Assembly (NCBI GenBank): GCA_039090855.1
Contig: CM077011.1
Coordinates: 34,677,501-34,741,500 of the forward strand
Reading direction: 5' to 3'
Source of the DNA: Macrothele yani
Taxonomy: Eukaryota > Arthropoda > Arachnida > Araneae > Macrothelidae
Length of the DNA: 64,000 nucleotides
In this document: positions 20,706 through 31,690 of the stretch, piece by piece
Position numbering within the stretch: the first letter of the stretch is position 1
Layout: each line of letters begins with the position of its first letter
The notes under the pieces: model-generated
Told to the model about the DNA's origin: nothing
Database searches by the model: none
Seen by the model: only the letters and a program-made list of their open reading frames with translations
Position numbers and translations under genes: made by a program

Positions 20706-21511
20706 TTAGAGTAATTTATACTGCTGTATCCAAATCTTTAAAAATCTTCACTACAATATCTAATTTACACGGTGTCTACGGATTACGGCTGCTATGTATT
20801 AATAATAACAAACCGATTCAGAATTCTGAATTAACGAGAAGTCAGTAAAGTGTATACAGACAGGCCCGGTTCAACCACTAGGCAAACTAGGCTGCAGCCA
20901 AGGGCGCCTAAATTTGGGGGGGCGCCAAGGTTTAGAGTTGATAAAATCAAACGAGTTAATATATGAGAAAAAAAAAACGCTAAAAATAATTAACGAGATA
21001 ACAACGATAAGAACCAGAGACAGTTTTATTTTCTGTTGCCCTTTCGATATTCGATTTAACTCGCGAATTCGTATTCATTGTGAAGACTGGCGCTGCAGCT
21101 TGCACTAAATCCAACTGCGCAGCGGAAGCGCGCATCTGTCGAAAAATTGCCCTAAACCAAGCTCGTTGCTATGAACCCGGCAAATCAGAGGATACCTGAG
21201 GGAGGCGCAAAATATTTAAAGAAAATGTATTCTGTATTATCCGCGGCTTTCAATGAAAATATCTAGACTGTCTCTTTCTTCTATCACAAATAGAGGCAAT
21301 TCTCAACGCCTCAAGGCTAGCAAGTACCACACTCAGACTATTTTTTTTTAATGCGAACCGTATAAGAGAGGCTGTACCACTGTATTTATATTCCGCTGTA
21401 GTTCCTGTTTTCTCTCCAGTCTTTTTTTAGTTATCTAAGGGGAATCCAGGATAGAACCTTCTTGGCTTCACTACGTTACGCATCGAACAACAAATCGCAT
21501 GTTGCGTATTA

Positions 21512-23050
21512 CAATGGCGTGCAAAAATTAAAGACGAGACGGGTTTTCGAATGTAACGTCGTACCACATCGACCCAAATCATACCATACGATCCCCAAGA
21601 TGTAAGAATATGGAACAAGTGAGCAAAACCGTCCAAACAAGGAATCCAAAGGATACAAAGGCACTTTATTGATAAGGTAGCTTCGAACACAACTGGACAG
21701 AAGACAGAAACGTCTATGTGACCACCGGCTGCCAAGAAAAATCCAGTGTTTAGTAGGGGATATGATCACCCCTGACTGCGTTGCAGGATTTACAATGCCT
21801 GTCCATGCTGAGGACGAGGTTGTCAAGGAGCTGTTGAGGCATCGCGGTCCATTCCTCTTGTAGCGCCAATCGCAGCTGCGGAATCGTTGCTGGCGGCCGG
21901 TGACGTGCTGCCAAGCGTCTCCCGAGAAGGTCACACACGTGTTCGATTGGATTTCGGTCCGGGGACCTTGCGGGCCAATCCATGCGTTTAATATCTTTAC
22001 TCTCCAACAGCTCTGCGACAGCCACTGCATGATGAGGTGTACCGTTGTCGTTCATGAAGAGGAACTCAGGACCCACAGCACCTCTAAACAGACGCACGTG
22101 ACGCAGGAGAACCTCGGTACAATAGCGGACACCAGTGACTGAACCTCCTTGGACAATGTTGAGGTCAGTACGGCTACCAAGTATGATACCGCCCCTAACG
22201 ACAACTCCAGCACCTCCAAGCCGGTCCCTTTATATGATGTTGGAGGTGTGATTGCGTGTTCCCTGCTCTCTGCAGATGTGTATACGCCCAGAATCGTTCG
22301 TCAGACTAAATAGGCTCTCACCCGTAAAGAGAACTCGACCCCATTGCTGATGTGTCCAGTTTTTGTGTCCCTGGCACCAAAGAAACCGCCGTCTTCGATG
22401 AGAAGGCGTTAATGGCACACACCGTACTGGTCGTCGTGCAAATAGACCACCTTTGTGTAGCCTCCTAGCCAAGGTAAAACGCGATAACGGACGTCCAGTA
22501 GTATTTGCATGTGCCTTGAGATTTCTCCCGCTGTCTGCCGTCTGTCTCTTCTCGCCTGTAGGACAATATACCGGTCGTCCGCCGCAGTGGTTGCTCGTTG
22601 ACGACCACTGCTAAACTCTCGGACAGCTGTTCCTGTCGTTTGAAATGCTCTCCAAGCTCGTGAAACGATGCTGTGAGCGATCCCGAACTCATCGGCCACA
22701 CTAGTCACACTTCGACCTTCTTCCAACTTCCCAATGACGCGACCTTGGGTAAAGTCATCCAGATGTCGTCTACTGGATTGCCTGTTGGCCATATCACACA
22801 GTGGCAGCAACTCGACGTCGTTCAAACCGATGTACACCGTGCAATAGCTTTTACCGAATTGCTGAGCGTACACCGCCCGTGTGCTTTATACCCTTCCGAC
22901 ACTCCCCCTTACGTCATGCTGCATAGATGCGCATGCCCTACCGTACCGGACCCTAGTCTATCTCCTGAGTGGTCTTTCGGTCCGTTCTGCCTGCTCGTTC
23001 CGCTGTTATGCTAATTTCTCCTCTTCGTCCTTAATTTTTGCACACCAGTG
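21512..23050 (-). mobile_element. Tc1/mariner copy D
   Basis: The left end CAATGGCGTGCAAAAATTAA (after TA 21510-21511) is mirrored at the right, complement CACTGGTGTGCAAAAATTAA, followed by TA 23051-23052. At 1,539 bp it matches the size and protein type of copy E (51628-53159). Confidence 0.88.
21750..22792 (-). pseudogene. Tc1 copy D transposase, dead
   Basis: The start at 22792 gives MANRQSSRRHLDDFTQGRVI, aligning with the intact MSSRHHLDDFTRGRII protein of copy E. The HTH segment DEFGIAHSIVSRAWRAF is clear. A frameshift near 22470 precedes ARRLHKGGLFARRPV. The first catalytic Asp is lost (LFTGESLFSL against LFSDE in copy E). Another break near 22230 leads to RGAVGPEFLFMNDNGTPHH (second Asp) and SPDRNPIEHVCD (Glu). 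The C terminus is GDHIPY. Confidence 0.9.
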
Positions 23051-23469
23051 TATATATTTGAAGACATTTGTTGGTAATTTTGAGACAAATAAAGTACTCA
23101 AAATGAAATTTCAATTCAGTTTTAATTTTCATTGGAGCAGTAATTAAATAGCTGTAGTCTCTATTAGTTTCTTTCTATTTAGTTTACATTGCATTTTCGC
23201 CTCTTGAAACACTTGTTGCATAAATGCAGTATGTTTAGCCACACAAAGAATAACATAAATTTCAGGGCCGCAAAGCTAAATTTCTTGCCTAACTCCGGCC
23301 TTAGCACCCTAGACCGATTTAGAATTCTGAATTAGGAACGGAAGCCCATCGAAAAACGAGCTAAACTTGCTGTGAGACAACTACCAGTAGAAGAGCTAAT
23401 CTTAACACAGCTGAAAATTGTTTCTTATTAGATTTAATGTACACCGTCAACAAATCTAAGGGTTATTAG
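23051..23469. other. No gene; AT-rich, end of hAT-like remnant
   Basis: AT-rich sequence. It contains the putative right end of the hAT-like element and GATTTAGAATTCTGAATTA (about 23319), nearly repeated at about 20817. Nothing coding. Confidence 0.45.
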
Positions 23470-23628
23470 GAGTCGCCATTCCATAATCTTGAGCCACTAG
23501 TTCCAGAGACAGGGAGGGAAGAGATTCAGGGCCGTAAGACCAGCACCCCACCCAAACCTCATTAAAGACTCGAACCCGTGCCCACTCGGAAGAACGGTAA
23601 GCGTTTAGACCACTGTGCCACCGGGACT
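23470..23628 (-). mobile_element. tRNA-derived SINE, family A, degenerate
   Basis: The minus-strand copy keeps the B-box region (complement of ACTCGAACCCGTGCC), the A-box region (TTTAGACCACTGTGCCACCG) and parts of the body (CACTAGTTCCAGAGACAGGG). It is more worn than the other family A copies. Confidence 0.75.
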
Positions 23629-24443
23629 GCTGTTGTAATTGAGGAGGGAAAAAGCAAAATTGAAAAAGCCGAGAACAACAAGAAGACAATCTGTATTCCG
23701 AAGTCCTTGTTGTTGCAACATTATTTTCAAAAATTCCATTCTGTTCCCAGTTTAGCGCATAAACACATCAGTTATACCAAACCTGCAGAGTTCATTTCCC
23801 CCAAGAAAACCGGATTTCTGAACCATTTCCATTCCCCTACGCAGGCAAATAAACACCAGAAAATGAATTCGACTCAAAATGGTAGTCATTGCCACTGGAA
23901 GAAAAACAGCCTCTCGAAAATGAAACTTTGTCTCTGCGATATTTTCTCCATCGAAGTATCACGGCGGTACCTCCGTGATCACGGGAAGAAGAGGGAAAGC
24001 AAACAATTCGTTGAGAGCAAAGAAACCGCATTCAAGGAAAAGCATATTGCTACTACTCCATGCGGGCACTTCCTATTTTTAGCACGTCTTTCGAAATAGA
24101 AAACTACGCATTTATATTACCATTTTGTCTCTTCGCCTGGGGACATGATTTCTTTGTTCCTACAACTCAGATTCTAAGAACCCTCCTTTCACTGGATAAC
24201 GCTGACTATGAGAACTATTATTCACGCACTTCCAAATTTATATGATATATGATTTTCGCTAAGAGGAATTAACTTAATATTTTTTGACATAATATTTGTA
24301 TCGAGATACTAGATTTTTAGGTACACCTCACTTTACACAAATGTCTCCTTCCAACATGTAAGAGAACACGAAAGCAGGCTGTGTGGTGTTAATCTGGCAG
24401 ACCAGTTCGTCAGACTTCAATTAGATTTCGATAGAAGGTCGGA
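23629..24443. other. No recognisable gene
   Basis: An open frame of 173 codons (23578-24099, +) crosses the SINE edge and has no recognisable motif; a chance frame is the simpler reading. The remainder up to the Tc1 start at 24444 is AT-rich. Confidence 0.4.
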
Positions 24444-25065
24444 ATGGGAAAAATAAGTGATCTGAGTGACTTTGAAGGCAATACGATAGTTTGCGCGAGG
24501 AGTACCTGTTCAACTATCTCCCAAATGGCCGAACTCCAGGACTTTTCTACTGTGAATGGTGCGATTCGCAAAAAAAAAAAAAAACATCCAGCAATCCGAG
24601 ATTTAGTTCCAGGGCTTTCTGTGAAAGTAAAATTTTAGGGTTTACCAAAAAAATTCCAGTGATCCGCTATTTAAAACTTTCAGGATTTACCGTGAATTGT
24701 GCGATTCGCAAAAAACTTCCAGCGATCCGCGATTTAAAACTTTCAGCGTTTACCGTGAACGTAAAATTGCAGGGTTTACCAAAAAACTTCCAGCGATCCA
24801 CGATTGAAAAAATTCAGGGTTTAGCGTGAACGTAAAATTCCAGGGTTTACCAAAAAAAGAAAAAAAAACTTTCAGTGATCCACGATTTGAAACTTCCAGG
24901 GTCTATCGTGAATGGTGCGATTCACAAAAAACTTCCAGCGATCTGCGATTTAAAACTTTTAAGGTTTATCGGGAGCGTAGAATTCCAGGGTTTACCAAAA
25001 ACTTCCAGCGAGCCGCAATTGAAAAATTTCAGGGTTTAGCGTAAACGTAAAATTCCAGGGTTTAC

Positions 25066-25107
<42 letters not shown>

Positions 25108-26160
25108 CTTCCACTGATGCACGATTTGGAACTCCATGGTCTACCGTGAATGGTGCGATTCACAAAATACTTCGAGCGATCTGCGATTTAAAACTTTTAA
25201 GGTTTACCGCAAACGTAGAATTCCAGTGTTTACTAAAAAACTTTCAGCGATCCGCTATTTAAAACTTCCAGGGTTTACCGTGAATGGTGCGTTTCGCAAA
25301 AAACTTCCAGCGATTCGCGATTTAAAACTTCCAGGGTTTACCGTGAATGGTTCTATTCGCAAAAAAACTTTCAATGATACGCGATTTAAAACTTTCAACG
25401 TTTACCGTGAAAGTAAAATTCCAGTGTTTACAAAAAAAAAAAAAAAAACTTCCAGTGATCCACGATTTGAAACTCCAGGGTCTACCGTGAATAGTGCGAT
25501 TCACAAAACACTTCCAGCGATCTGTGATTTAAAACTTCTAAGGTTTACCGCGAACGTAGAATTCCAGTGTTTACCAAAAAACTTTCAGCAATCCGCTATT
25601 TAAAACTTCCAGAGATTCACGATTTAAAACTTCCAGGGTTTGCCGTTAATGGTTCGCTTCGCAAAAAAAAAATCTTCCAATGATACGCGATTTCAAACTT
25701 TCAACATCTACCGTGAACGTAGAATTCCAGTACAGGGTTTACCAAAAAAAAAAAAAAAAATCCGGTGATCCACGATTTGAAACTTCCATGGCCTACCGTG
25801 AATGGTACGATTCACAAAAAAACTTCCAGCGATCTGCGCGATTTAAAACTTTTAAGGTTTGCCGCGAACGTAGAATTTCAGCGTTTACCAAAAAACTGTC
25901 AGCTATCTGCGATTTAAAACATCCAGGGTTTACTGTGAATGATGCGATCCGCATAAACTTCCAGTGTGCCGAGAATCATCTCGCGATCCTGTAGATGAAA
26001 GCAGCAGGTGGTTAAGATTGATGAAAGGAGACTTGCAAGAATCACGCAAGCGAGCAGGTGGGAGCAAATCACAGCAGAATTCAAATGTAGTATGTTAAAG
26101 AACATTTCCGAACGCACCACGTATCAAACTATGTTGCGATTAGGTTACGATAACTGAAGG
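24444..26160 (+). pseudogene. Tc1 copy J transposase, N-terminal part expanded by an internal minisatellite
   Basis: It opens MGKISDLSDFEGNTIVCARS, a Tc1 first-HTH start, and continues STISQMAELQDFS. The coding sequence then passes into a ~1.4-kb tandem array whose unit encodes VYREWCDSQKTSSDPRF in one frame. That is what the end of the first HTH looks like in this family (a VYREY..SGKTS-type segment). After the last unit the same frame carries IDERRLARITQASRWEQITA and FKCSMLKNISERT, a second-HTH segment. No catalytic region is recognisable downstream. The array therefore sits inside the gene. Confidence 0.75.
24545..25965 (+). repeat. Minisatellite, ~63-bp units, derived from Tc1 coding sequence
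   Basis: Imperfect units of the form GTTTACCGTGAATGGTGCGA then TTCGC, an A-run, ACTTCCAGCGATCCGCGATT and TAAAACTTCCAG. Adjacent units at 25273 and 25336 are 63 bp apart. A second unit type carries GTGAACGTAAAATTCCAGGG. A-runs inside units vary from about 5 to 35 bases (the longest is at about 25068-25097), so many units are frameshifted. Confidence 0.85.
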
Positions 26161-26578
26161 CCACGTCGGTGGACTCCTTTGACTCCTGTGACCCGCTAGC
26201 ATTTTTCATCTACAGGATCGTCCATTGTCGAAAAGTTTTTTTGTGTCGCACCATTCAGGTGATATGGTTGTGCGTGAAAAACCCAGGAGAACGACATTTG
26301 GGAAGATGTTCGAATGAGCACGCCTGGCCCAAACTACCATGCTATGTACAAAGTCGCTCAGACCACTATTTGTACCAGTTCAGACCCTCAATCGAACGCT
26401 AACCAATGCTTGACGAGCTGCTCTAACTGGTTTACACTACACACTGTTCTCACGTACCGTTTAACGCGTTAGAGTGAGTCCTTTATGTGATGATGACAGA
26501 TGAATCTAAGAAACCGGCATTTCTATGTACGGGGGGGGCACGAAACTGCAACACATGGCTTTAGGACACAACATATTA
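26161..26578. other. No recognisable gene; probably Tc1 debris
   Basis: Lies between the end of readable copy J and the C terminus of copy F. No catalytic motif could be read. The G-run at about 26531-26538 lies near the probable end of copy F. Confidence 0.4.
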
Positions 26579-27576
26579 TTAGTACTGTGTAGGGTCTTCT
26601 TTGGAGGCCAATACAGCTGCAATTCGTCGTGGCAAGGACCGATACAACGATACAAGAGGAATTTGAAACCATTCCTCTTGCAGAAAAGTTGCTAGTTCAC
26701 GACACGATGCTGGTGGAGGAAAACGTTTTCTGATTCGCTCCTCCAGAACACCCTAGAGTGGATCAATAATGTTCAAGTCCAGTGACTGTGCAGACCATAA
26801 TAGATGTTCAACCCCACTTTCATGCTCACTGAACCACTCTTCCACCAATTTGAGTCTGTGTATCGGTGCGTTATCATCCTGTTACACGGCACCACTGTCA
26901 TTAGTTTGAACCATTGGGTGCACCTGTTCCTCCAGATTTATCCGATAGTCCTTGGAAGTGATGGTTCCCTCAAGAACAATCAGCGGACCGACATACTGCC
27001 ACTATATTGCGTCCCAAACCATCTCCGATTCACCTCCGTGCTTCACTGTAGGCAATAAACAGTCCAGATGGTAAGCCTGTGAGGGATGTCTCCGTACTTA
27101 AACACTCCTGTTTGTGGGAAAGACAGCGAAAGACGATTCATCAATGCACTTTTCACGTTGTCCAACGTCCACGATTTGCGCTGCTGGCACCATTGCAACC
27201 AGCGTTTGTCATTTACACTGGTGATCCAGAGTTTAGTGATAGCAATACGACCGTGAATATTGACCCGGTGAAGCTCCCGACGAACAGTTTTGATGCAAAC
27301 AGGTGAGTCGCGGTGATTATTCAACTCTGCGGTGAGCTGGGCAGCTGTGGTTTTATGTATTTTGGCTACCATCCGTGTCAGCACCCGGATGTTCCTGTCA
27401 GACAGCTTCCTCTCACATCGACAGTTTCTCTTATTGGATGTTTGCTGGTATGCCGACATGACCCTGGATACCGTGGCTTGCGACACACGAAAAAGACTTG
27501 CTGTCTAAGACACAAATGCAGTGGCGAGACGTGCCCCAACAATCTGTCCTCTTTGAAACTCGGATATGTCTCCCAT
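26579..27576 (-). pseudogene. Tc1 copy F transposase, dead
   Basis: The minus-strand start at 27576 gives MGDISEFQRGQIVGARLA (first HTH). After a frameshift near 27500 the frame reads SQATVSRVMSAYQQTSNKRN, then TVRRELHRVNIHGRIAITK (second HTH) and RKSWTLDN. The first catalytic segment is damaged, reading SALMNRLSLSFP. The C-terminal part is shifted again and ends LPRRIAAVLASKEDPTQY with a stop at 26579. Clear terminal repeats were not found. Confidence 0.82.
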
Positions 27577-27940
27577 TATGTTGTGTGTATCGCACTTTTC
27601 GACTTCCAGATGTGCTACTGCTCTGGCTCTGCTAACGCAACCTTCCCTCTCCGCTCTCGTTGATCGACTGCGAAATAGATGAAGGCTGGCCAGCAGGTAG
27701 TGCATACAGCGGCGTGACACATGGGATGCTATTTACGAAGGTGTTTAAGTTTCATTGTCCATCCCCTTCATACTTCCATCAGGTCGTAAAGAAAGTTTCT
27801 GGAAAAAATCTTATGTGGCGAGAATAATGCAAGATACTACGGGTCTGCGGTGACGTGAACATCTCAGACAGCTGTACACGGAAGACTAGATTCTAATAGC
27901 AGAACGTATGCTGAAGATCAGATGTACGATGGCGGTATCG
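27577..27940. other. No recognisable gene
   Basis: Upstream flank of Tc1 copy F and the start of a mariner scrap. Nothing identified. Confidence 0.4.
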
Positions 27941-27949
27941 CAGGAAAGT

Positions 27950-28255
27950 GTGCGTGCAATATTGCTCCATTAATATTTGAATGGGGTGAAAGTTACTGAA
28001 GCACTTGGAAAATTGCGAAACGCGTTTGGTGACGATATTATCGGACAGAGTACTTGCTATGACTAGTTCAGGGAAGTCGGCACAGGTGTACGGGATCTGT
28101 CTAATGCGCCCAGAAGTGGCAGACTCAGTACGGTTGAAGATGATACACTGCAACATGTGCCATCGACTCAGTCTAATACAACACTACAGGAACCGAAGAC
28201 TTTCTATACCATCATCAACACCCGACTTCGGAAGTTGGGATATTTCTGTATGTGA
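27950..28255 (+). pseudogene. Mariner-type transposase, N-terminal HTH fragment
   Basis: On the plus strand, with stops, the frame gives VKVTEALGKLRNAFGDDII, then STCYD, then LSNAPRSGRLSTVEDDTLQH. A helix followed by a D.PRSGRP-type linker and a second HTH fits a mariner (Mos1/irritans-type) transposase rather than the Tc1 proteins elsewhere in the window. The catalytic part is not recognisable downstream. Confidence 0.55.
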
Positions 28256-28489
28256 CGTACTACAGAGGTGAAGCCGTGCCAAGACGACAATAGTGCAGCG
28301 GTACATTCCATCGGTGTAATTAATCGGTTAGAGCAACTCACTCCGGAGAGAGGAGACGCTGCTTTGATCCCCGTCAGCGATAAATTCCTGTTTTCACATG
28401 TAAACTGTGCAAACGGGTACCCCATGCTTTGTCTGACCAAAATAGGATGCAACGCTACTCCATTGCTGTTGCTCTGCGTGAAAGAGAAC

Positions 28490-28945
28490 AAGTTAGTAAA
28501 ATCATGCAATGCATTGATTATTATTATACGCGCTCCAACATACCAGAAACCATTACTCAAGTGATAAGGATAATGGCCGTGGAATAAATCTCGCTCATGT
28601 GCCCTGACCGTTGTACCCATTTCGATGATATTCAACTGAACCGGTTCAGTTTACCTCCGGAACAACAAACTAAGGTTTTGTCGCAATCGAAGCATTTTTA
28701 GCTATGTTATGACGCATAAGAGAAATGGAATGGATCCCCATCATATGTCCTGACCTTTGACCCCATTTCGTCCATTTTCAACAGGGTTTGTTCCCAGGTG
28801 GTCCCTTATCATGCACTAAAATTTCATCGAAATCGAACTATTTTTACGTACGTTATGACGCATAGGGGCAAAGGAATGAATCCCGCTCTTATGCCCTGAC
28901 CTTTGACCCCATTTCGACCAATTTCAATAGGGCCCCCGGATGGTG
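28490..28945 (+). repeat. R-family repeat, copy 2, 3'-truncated
   Basis: It begins AACAAGTTAGTAAAATCATG and carries three ~145-bp units (each with a TGACCTTTGACCCCATTTCG-type block). It stops within a unit at a GGTGGTGGTGGTGGTGGGGG run. The palindromic GGTTGGAAAGCG end is missing. Confidence 0.75.
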
Positions 28946-28989
28946 GTGGTGGTGGTGGGGGGGGGGTCCTATAATTTATCCCGAACTCA

Positions 28990-29450
28990 TCTTTAACTTC
29001 CAAAGGCACTACGTAAGACCGGATTGGTGAATAAACAGGTAGCACTTGGTTAATAAGGGTAGATAGTAGCTTTGCAAAGCTTTCATAATGAACATTAAGC
29101 AAGCTAATTGTACACCAGTTGAGCAAGGACTGTAAATCTCCTTTTTTTTGGCATTACTGCAATTATAGCAGTCATGAATGTGGGTGGTATTTTGTTACTT
29201 CGCAACATAGTATTACAACAAAGAACATCTTGGGATAAGTAAAGGAAACTGAAGGTAAGAAAGTTACACAAAACCTAACGATAAAGCCATTGGGAGCAGG
29301 CGTACCAGTGGGTCTCAAAGATTTTGCAACTTCTTCCATTTCCTTAGCTGTAATTAAAGGATACAATTCATTTTCCTGGGCGGAATCTATATATTACTGG
29401 GAGTCCATAATGCAATTACGGATGATGAAGTTGAATTACGTCCACTTGAA
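28990..29450 (-). pseudogene. Degenerate LINE reverse transcriptase fragment
   Basis: The minus strand reads YPLITAKEMEEVAKSLRPTG and TPAPNGFIV, resembling the LINE reverse transcriptase segment 'ITxxEVxxxIxxLKxxKAPGPDGI'. The part at 29040-29126 gives LLNWCTISLLNVHYESFAKL, resembling the LxxWCxxNxLxLNxxKTKxM block downstream of the catalytic YADD. Both are worn and the centre is missing. Clade unassigned. Confidence 0.5.
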
Positions 29451-29535
29451 AAAAATAGGCAGAGTAATTCTGGGAGAAAGCATGGAAAAGCTCAGTTGGA
29501 TCAGTGATCAGTGTACTAGACGAAGAAACTATATA

Positions 29536-30943
29536 CACTGCTGGCCACCCAAAATGCAACACCAAGAAGGAAGCATCCGATTGACCTGAAATTCGCAGCA
29601 CGCGTCGCCGCGAGTGGACATGCAAACGATTAGCATTGCAGAGCATATGCAAATCATGTGCGCTCGGCACGCCACCGAGAAGCACTGTAAGAAGGGTGCA
29701 CAGAAGGCGGGGTGTAAGTAGTGGAAGTGTGTTGTGCTGCCGGACCTGTGCGTGGGAAACTTCCTGATGCCTCGTCGAAGAATACGGCAGTCTTTCCAGC
29801 ACGTTTTGGAGTTCGACAGAGGACAAATAATAGCTTATCGCGACAGCGGTTTATCGTACGGAGACATCGGCGCCCGTGTGGGACGACATCCAGCCACAGT
29901 GAGGCGATTATGGATTCGGTGGGTGCAGGAGGGACGGACGGATCAACGTGAGCGATTGTCGCAGCCGCGGCACACCGCCGAACGAACGAGAGGACCAGCA
30001 TGTTGTGTGGCGGGCATTGACGGCTCGTACCGCCACATCACGAACGTTAGCTCAGGAATTAGGGTGTGTTGCGCAACAACCTGTGTGACCACATACCGTT
30101 CGACGTCGTCTGCAGGAGCGGGGACTTGTCGCACGGCGCCCATTGCTCCGATTACCATTGACGTTACACCACCAGCGAGTGCGGCGGCAGTGGGCCGTTG
30201 AACGCCGCACCTGGACTACGGAATGGCACGACATTGTCTTCTCCGACGAATCCCGCTTCTTCCTGCAACACCACGATGGTCGGATCCGCGTGTGGCGGCA
30301 CCGCGGCGAGACACTGTATGACGCCTGTATCATGCATCGCCATACCGGTCCGTCGCCTGGCGTTATGGTTTGGGGCGCAATTGGATATCACACCCGCACC
30401 CCTCTTCGCATCGCCGGTACACTCAACAGCCACCGCACTATCTCCGACGTTTTGGATCCTGTAGTTCTCCCTTACCTGCAGGACCTACCAGCGGCCATTT
30501 TTCAACAGGACAATGCGCACCCGCACGTGGCACGCATCGTGCAACAATTTTCACGGCCTACCAGGTGTCAGTGCTGCAGTGGCCCACCTGTTCTCCCGAT
30601 ATTTCGCCCATCGAGCACGTCTGGTAGCTGATCGGCAACCGAGTGGCCCGGCAAGCACCACCCGCGGCTACGCCTGATGAAATGTGGCAACATGTGGAAG
30701 CAGCCTGGACCGACATACCCCAAGCCCACATCCAAAGCCTCTTTCGTTCGATGCCGCGGCGTGTAGTGGCCGTTATTGCCAGCCATGGGGGCCACACGAA
30801 CTGTTGATGTCTGCGTGTTCCGCAAGACGCACTGGCCTGTAAGCTCAATCGGTTCATCTTTGTATCTGTTGTTATGTGTCCAGTAAATCTGGCTTTGCTA
30901 TCTCGTGTCCTTCTTCGTGTTACATTTTGGGTGGCCAGCAGTG
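29536..30943 (+). mobile_element. Tc1/mariner copy K, complete ends
   Basis: The left end CACTGCTGGCCACCCAAAAT (after TA 29534-29535) is mirrored at the right, complement CACTGCTGGCCACCCAAAAT, then TA 30944-30945. At 1,408 bp it is full length for the type. The fragment at 1-655 is the same family. It lies next to a LINE fragment and may have inserted into it. Confidence 0.92.
29767..30807 (+). pseudogene. Tc1 copy K transposase, dead
   Basis: The ATG at 29767 gives MPRRRIRQSFQHVLEFDRGQ (first HTH). The ATG at 29734 would add 11 codons without family support. A frameshift near 29990 leads to the second-HTH region and WHDIVFSDESRFFLQHHDGR (first Asp). GVMVWGAIGY and IFQQDNAHPHVARIVQQF (second Asp) follow. 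A frameshift near 30550 precedes SPDISPIEHVW (Glu) and an immediate TAG. The terminal stop is 30805-30807. The TAG after HVW is shared with the copy at 1-519. Confidence 0.92.
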
Positions 30944-30951
30944 TATATATT

Positions 30952-31690
30952 TATTCTATAAGGTTTTTCATTGTGAGTCCTATTTTGAGAGAACGGCTGA
31001 ACGTAAAGATATGGTTAAGGTATCAAAATAAAGGTCGTACCATGTAGATGTGCCAGCCAAAGAGAAATGAGATTGGGGCAACGGTTCGGGAGCTGTGACG
31101 CGGTAAAGGTCCCATGTAAAGTCTATGGGAGAAGCGTGTGCTTGGCATCCGTTCGCCTGCGGTTGACTCACGCGCTGTTGAAGGCGGATGTAGGGAGGGA
31201 CTGAGATAGTCCGAAGTCTTATCTTTTCTGAGCTAACCGTTGTGCAAAGCAACGCCAGCAGGCATTCGTATCAAAGTTCTTCTCATCGGAACAGCGAACA
31301 CTCTCGAAGACCGGCTTGCGCTATGCCGTTGGACTGTGTGATGTATATATACAATTTAGTATTCATTCGATCCAGTTTATTCACGTAGGTAAGACGTTTC
31401 CCATTATGTAAAGATGTAAATAAACATTCCGTTGATCATTGTTGGTGAAAATATTTAGAATGTACATATTGAGTTGCGCCATTTATATCTTCATTCTACA
31501 AGGTTTTTTGCAGTGAGACATATTTTGAGAGAACGGCTGAACGTAAAAATAGTGTTCAGGTATCAAAATAAAGGTCTTACCATGTAGATGTGCCAGCCGA
31601 AGAGAAAAGTGAGATTGGAGTAACGGTTCGGGCTAAGCGGGGCGGAAAAGTTCCCATGTAAAATCTATGGGAGAAGCGTGCGGCCCTTAT
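30952..31690. repeat. Direct repeat pair, ~190 bp each, ~540 bp apart
   Basis: About 30952-31140 and 31493-31683 share ATTTTGAGAGAACGGCTGAA, TATCAAAATAAAGGTC, CCATGTAGATGTGCCAGCC and TCTATGGGAGAAGCGTG. The 350 bp between them has no recognisable coding sequence. They could be remnants of long terminal repeats or two copies of a small repeat. Confidence 0.75.

Larger units (their letters stand above)
20860..23298. mobile_element. Probable hAT-like non-autonomous element, split by Tc1 copy D
   Basis: The left side has CAGGCCCGGTTCAACCACTA and AGGCAAACTAGGCTGCAG. The right side, complemented, has AAGGCCGGAGTTAGGCAAG. These could be imperfect terminal inverted repeats of a hAT element, whose ends often start CAGGG/CAGGC with an AGGCAA block. 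No 8-bp target duplication could be confirmed. Own sequence is 20860-21511 and 23051-23298; it has no transposase. Confidence 0.4.

Noticed and set aside
23578..24099. A 173-codon lysine-rich frame
   Set aside because: It starts inside a SINE and shows no domain, so I cannot support it as a gene.
24545..25965. CRISPR-like direct repeats, or a repeat-protein gene
   Set aside because: Units are contiguous without unique spacers, and variable A-runs break the frame. It is a minisatellite in a eukaryotic transposon.
28268..28490. Catalytic part of the mariner fragment
   Set aside because: I could not read a D-D-D signature or a known linker in any frame, so only the N-terminal HTH was called.
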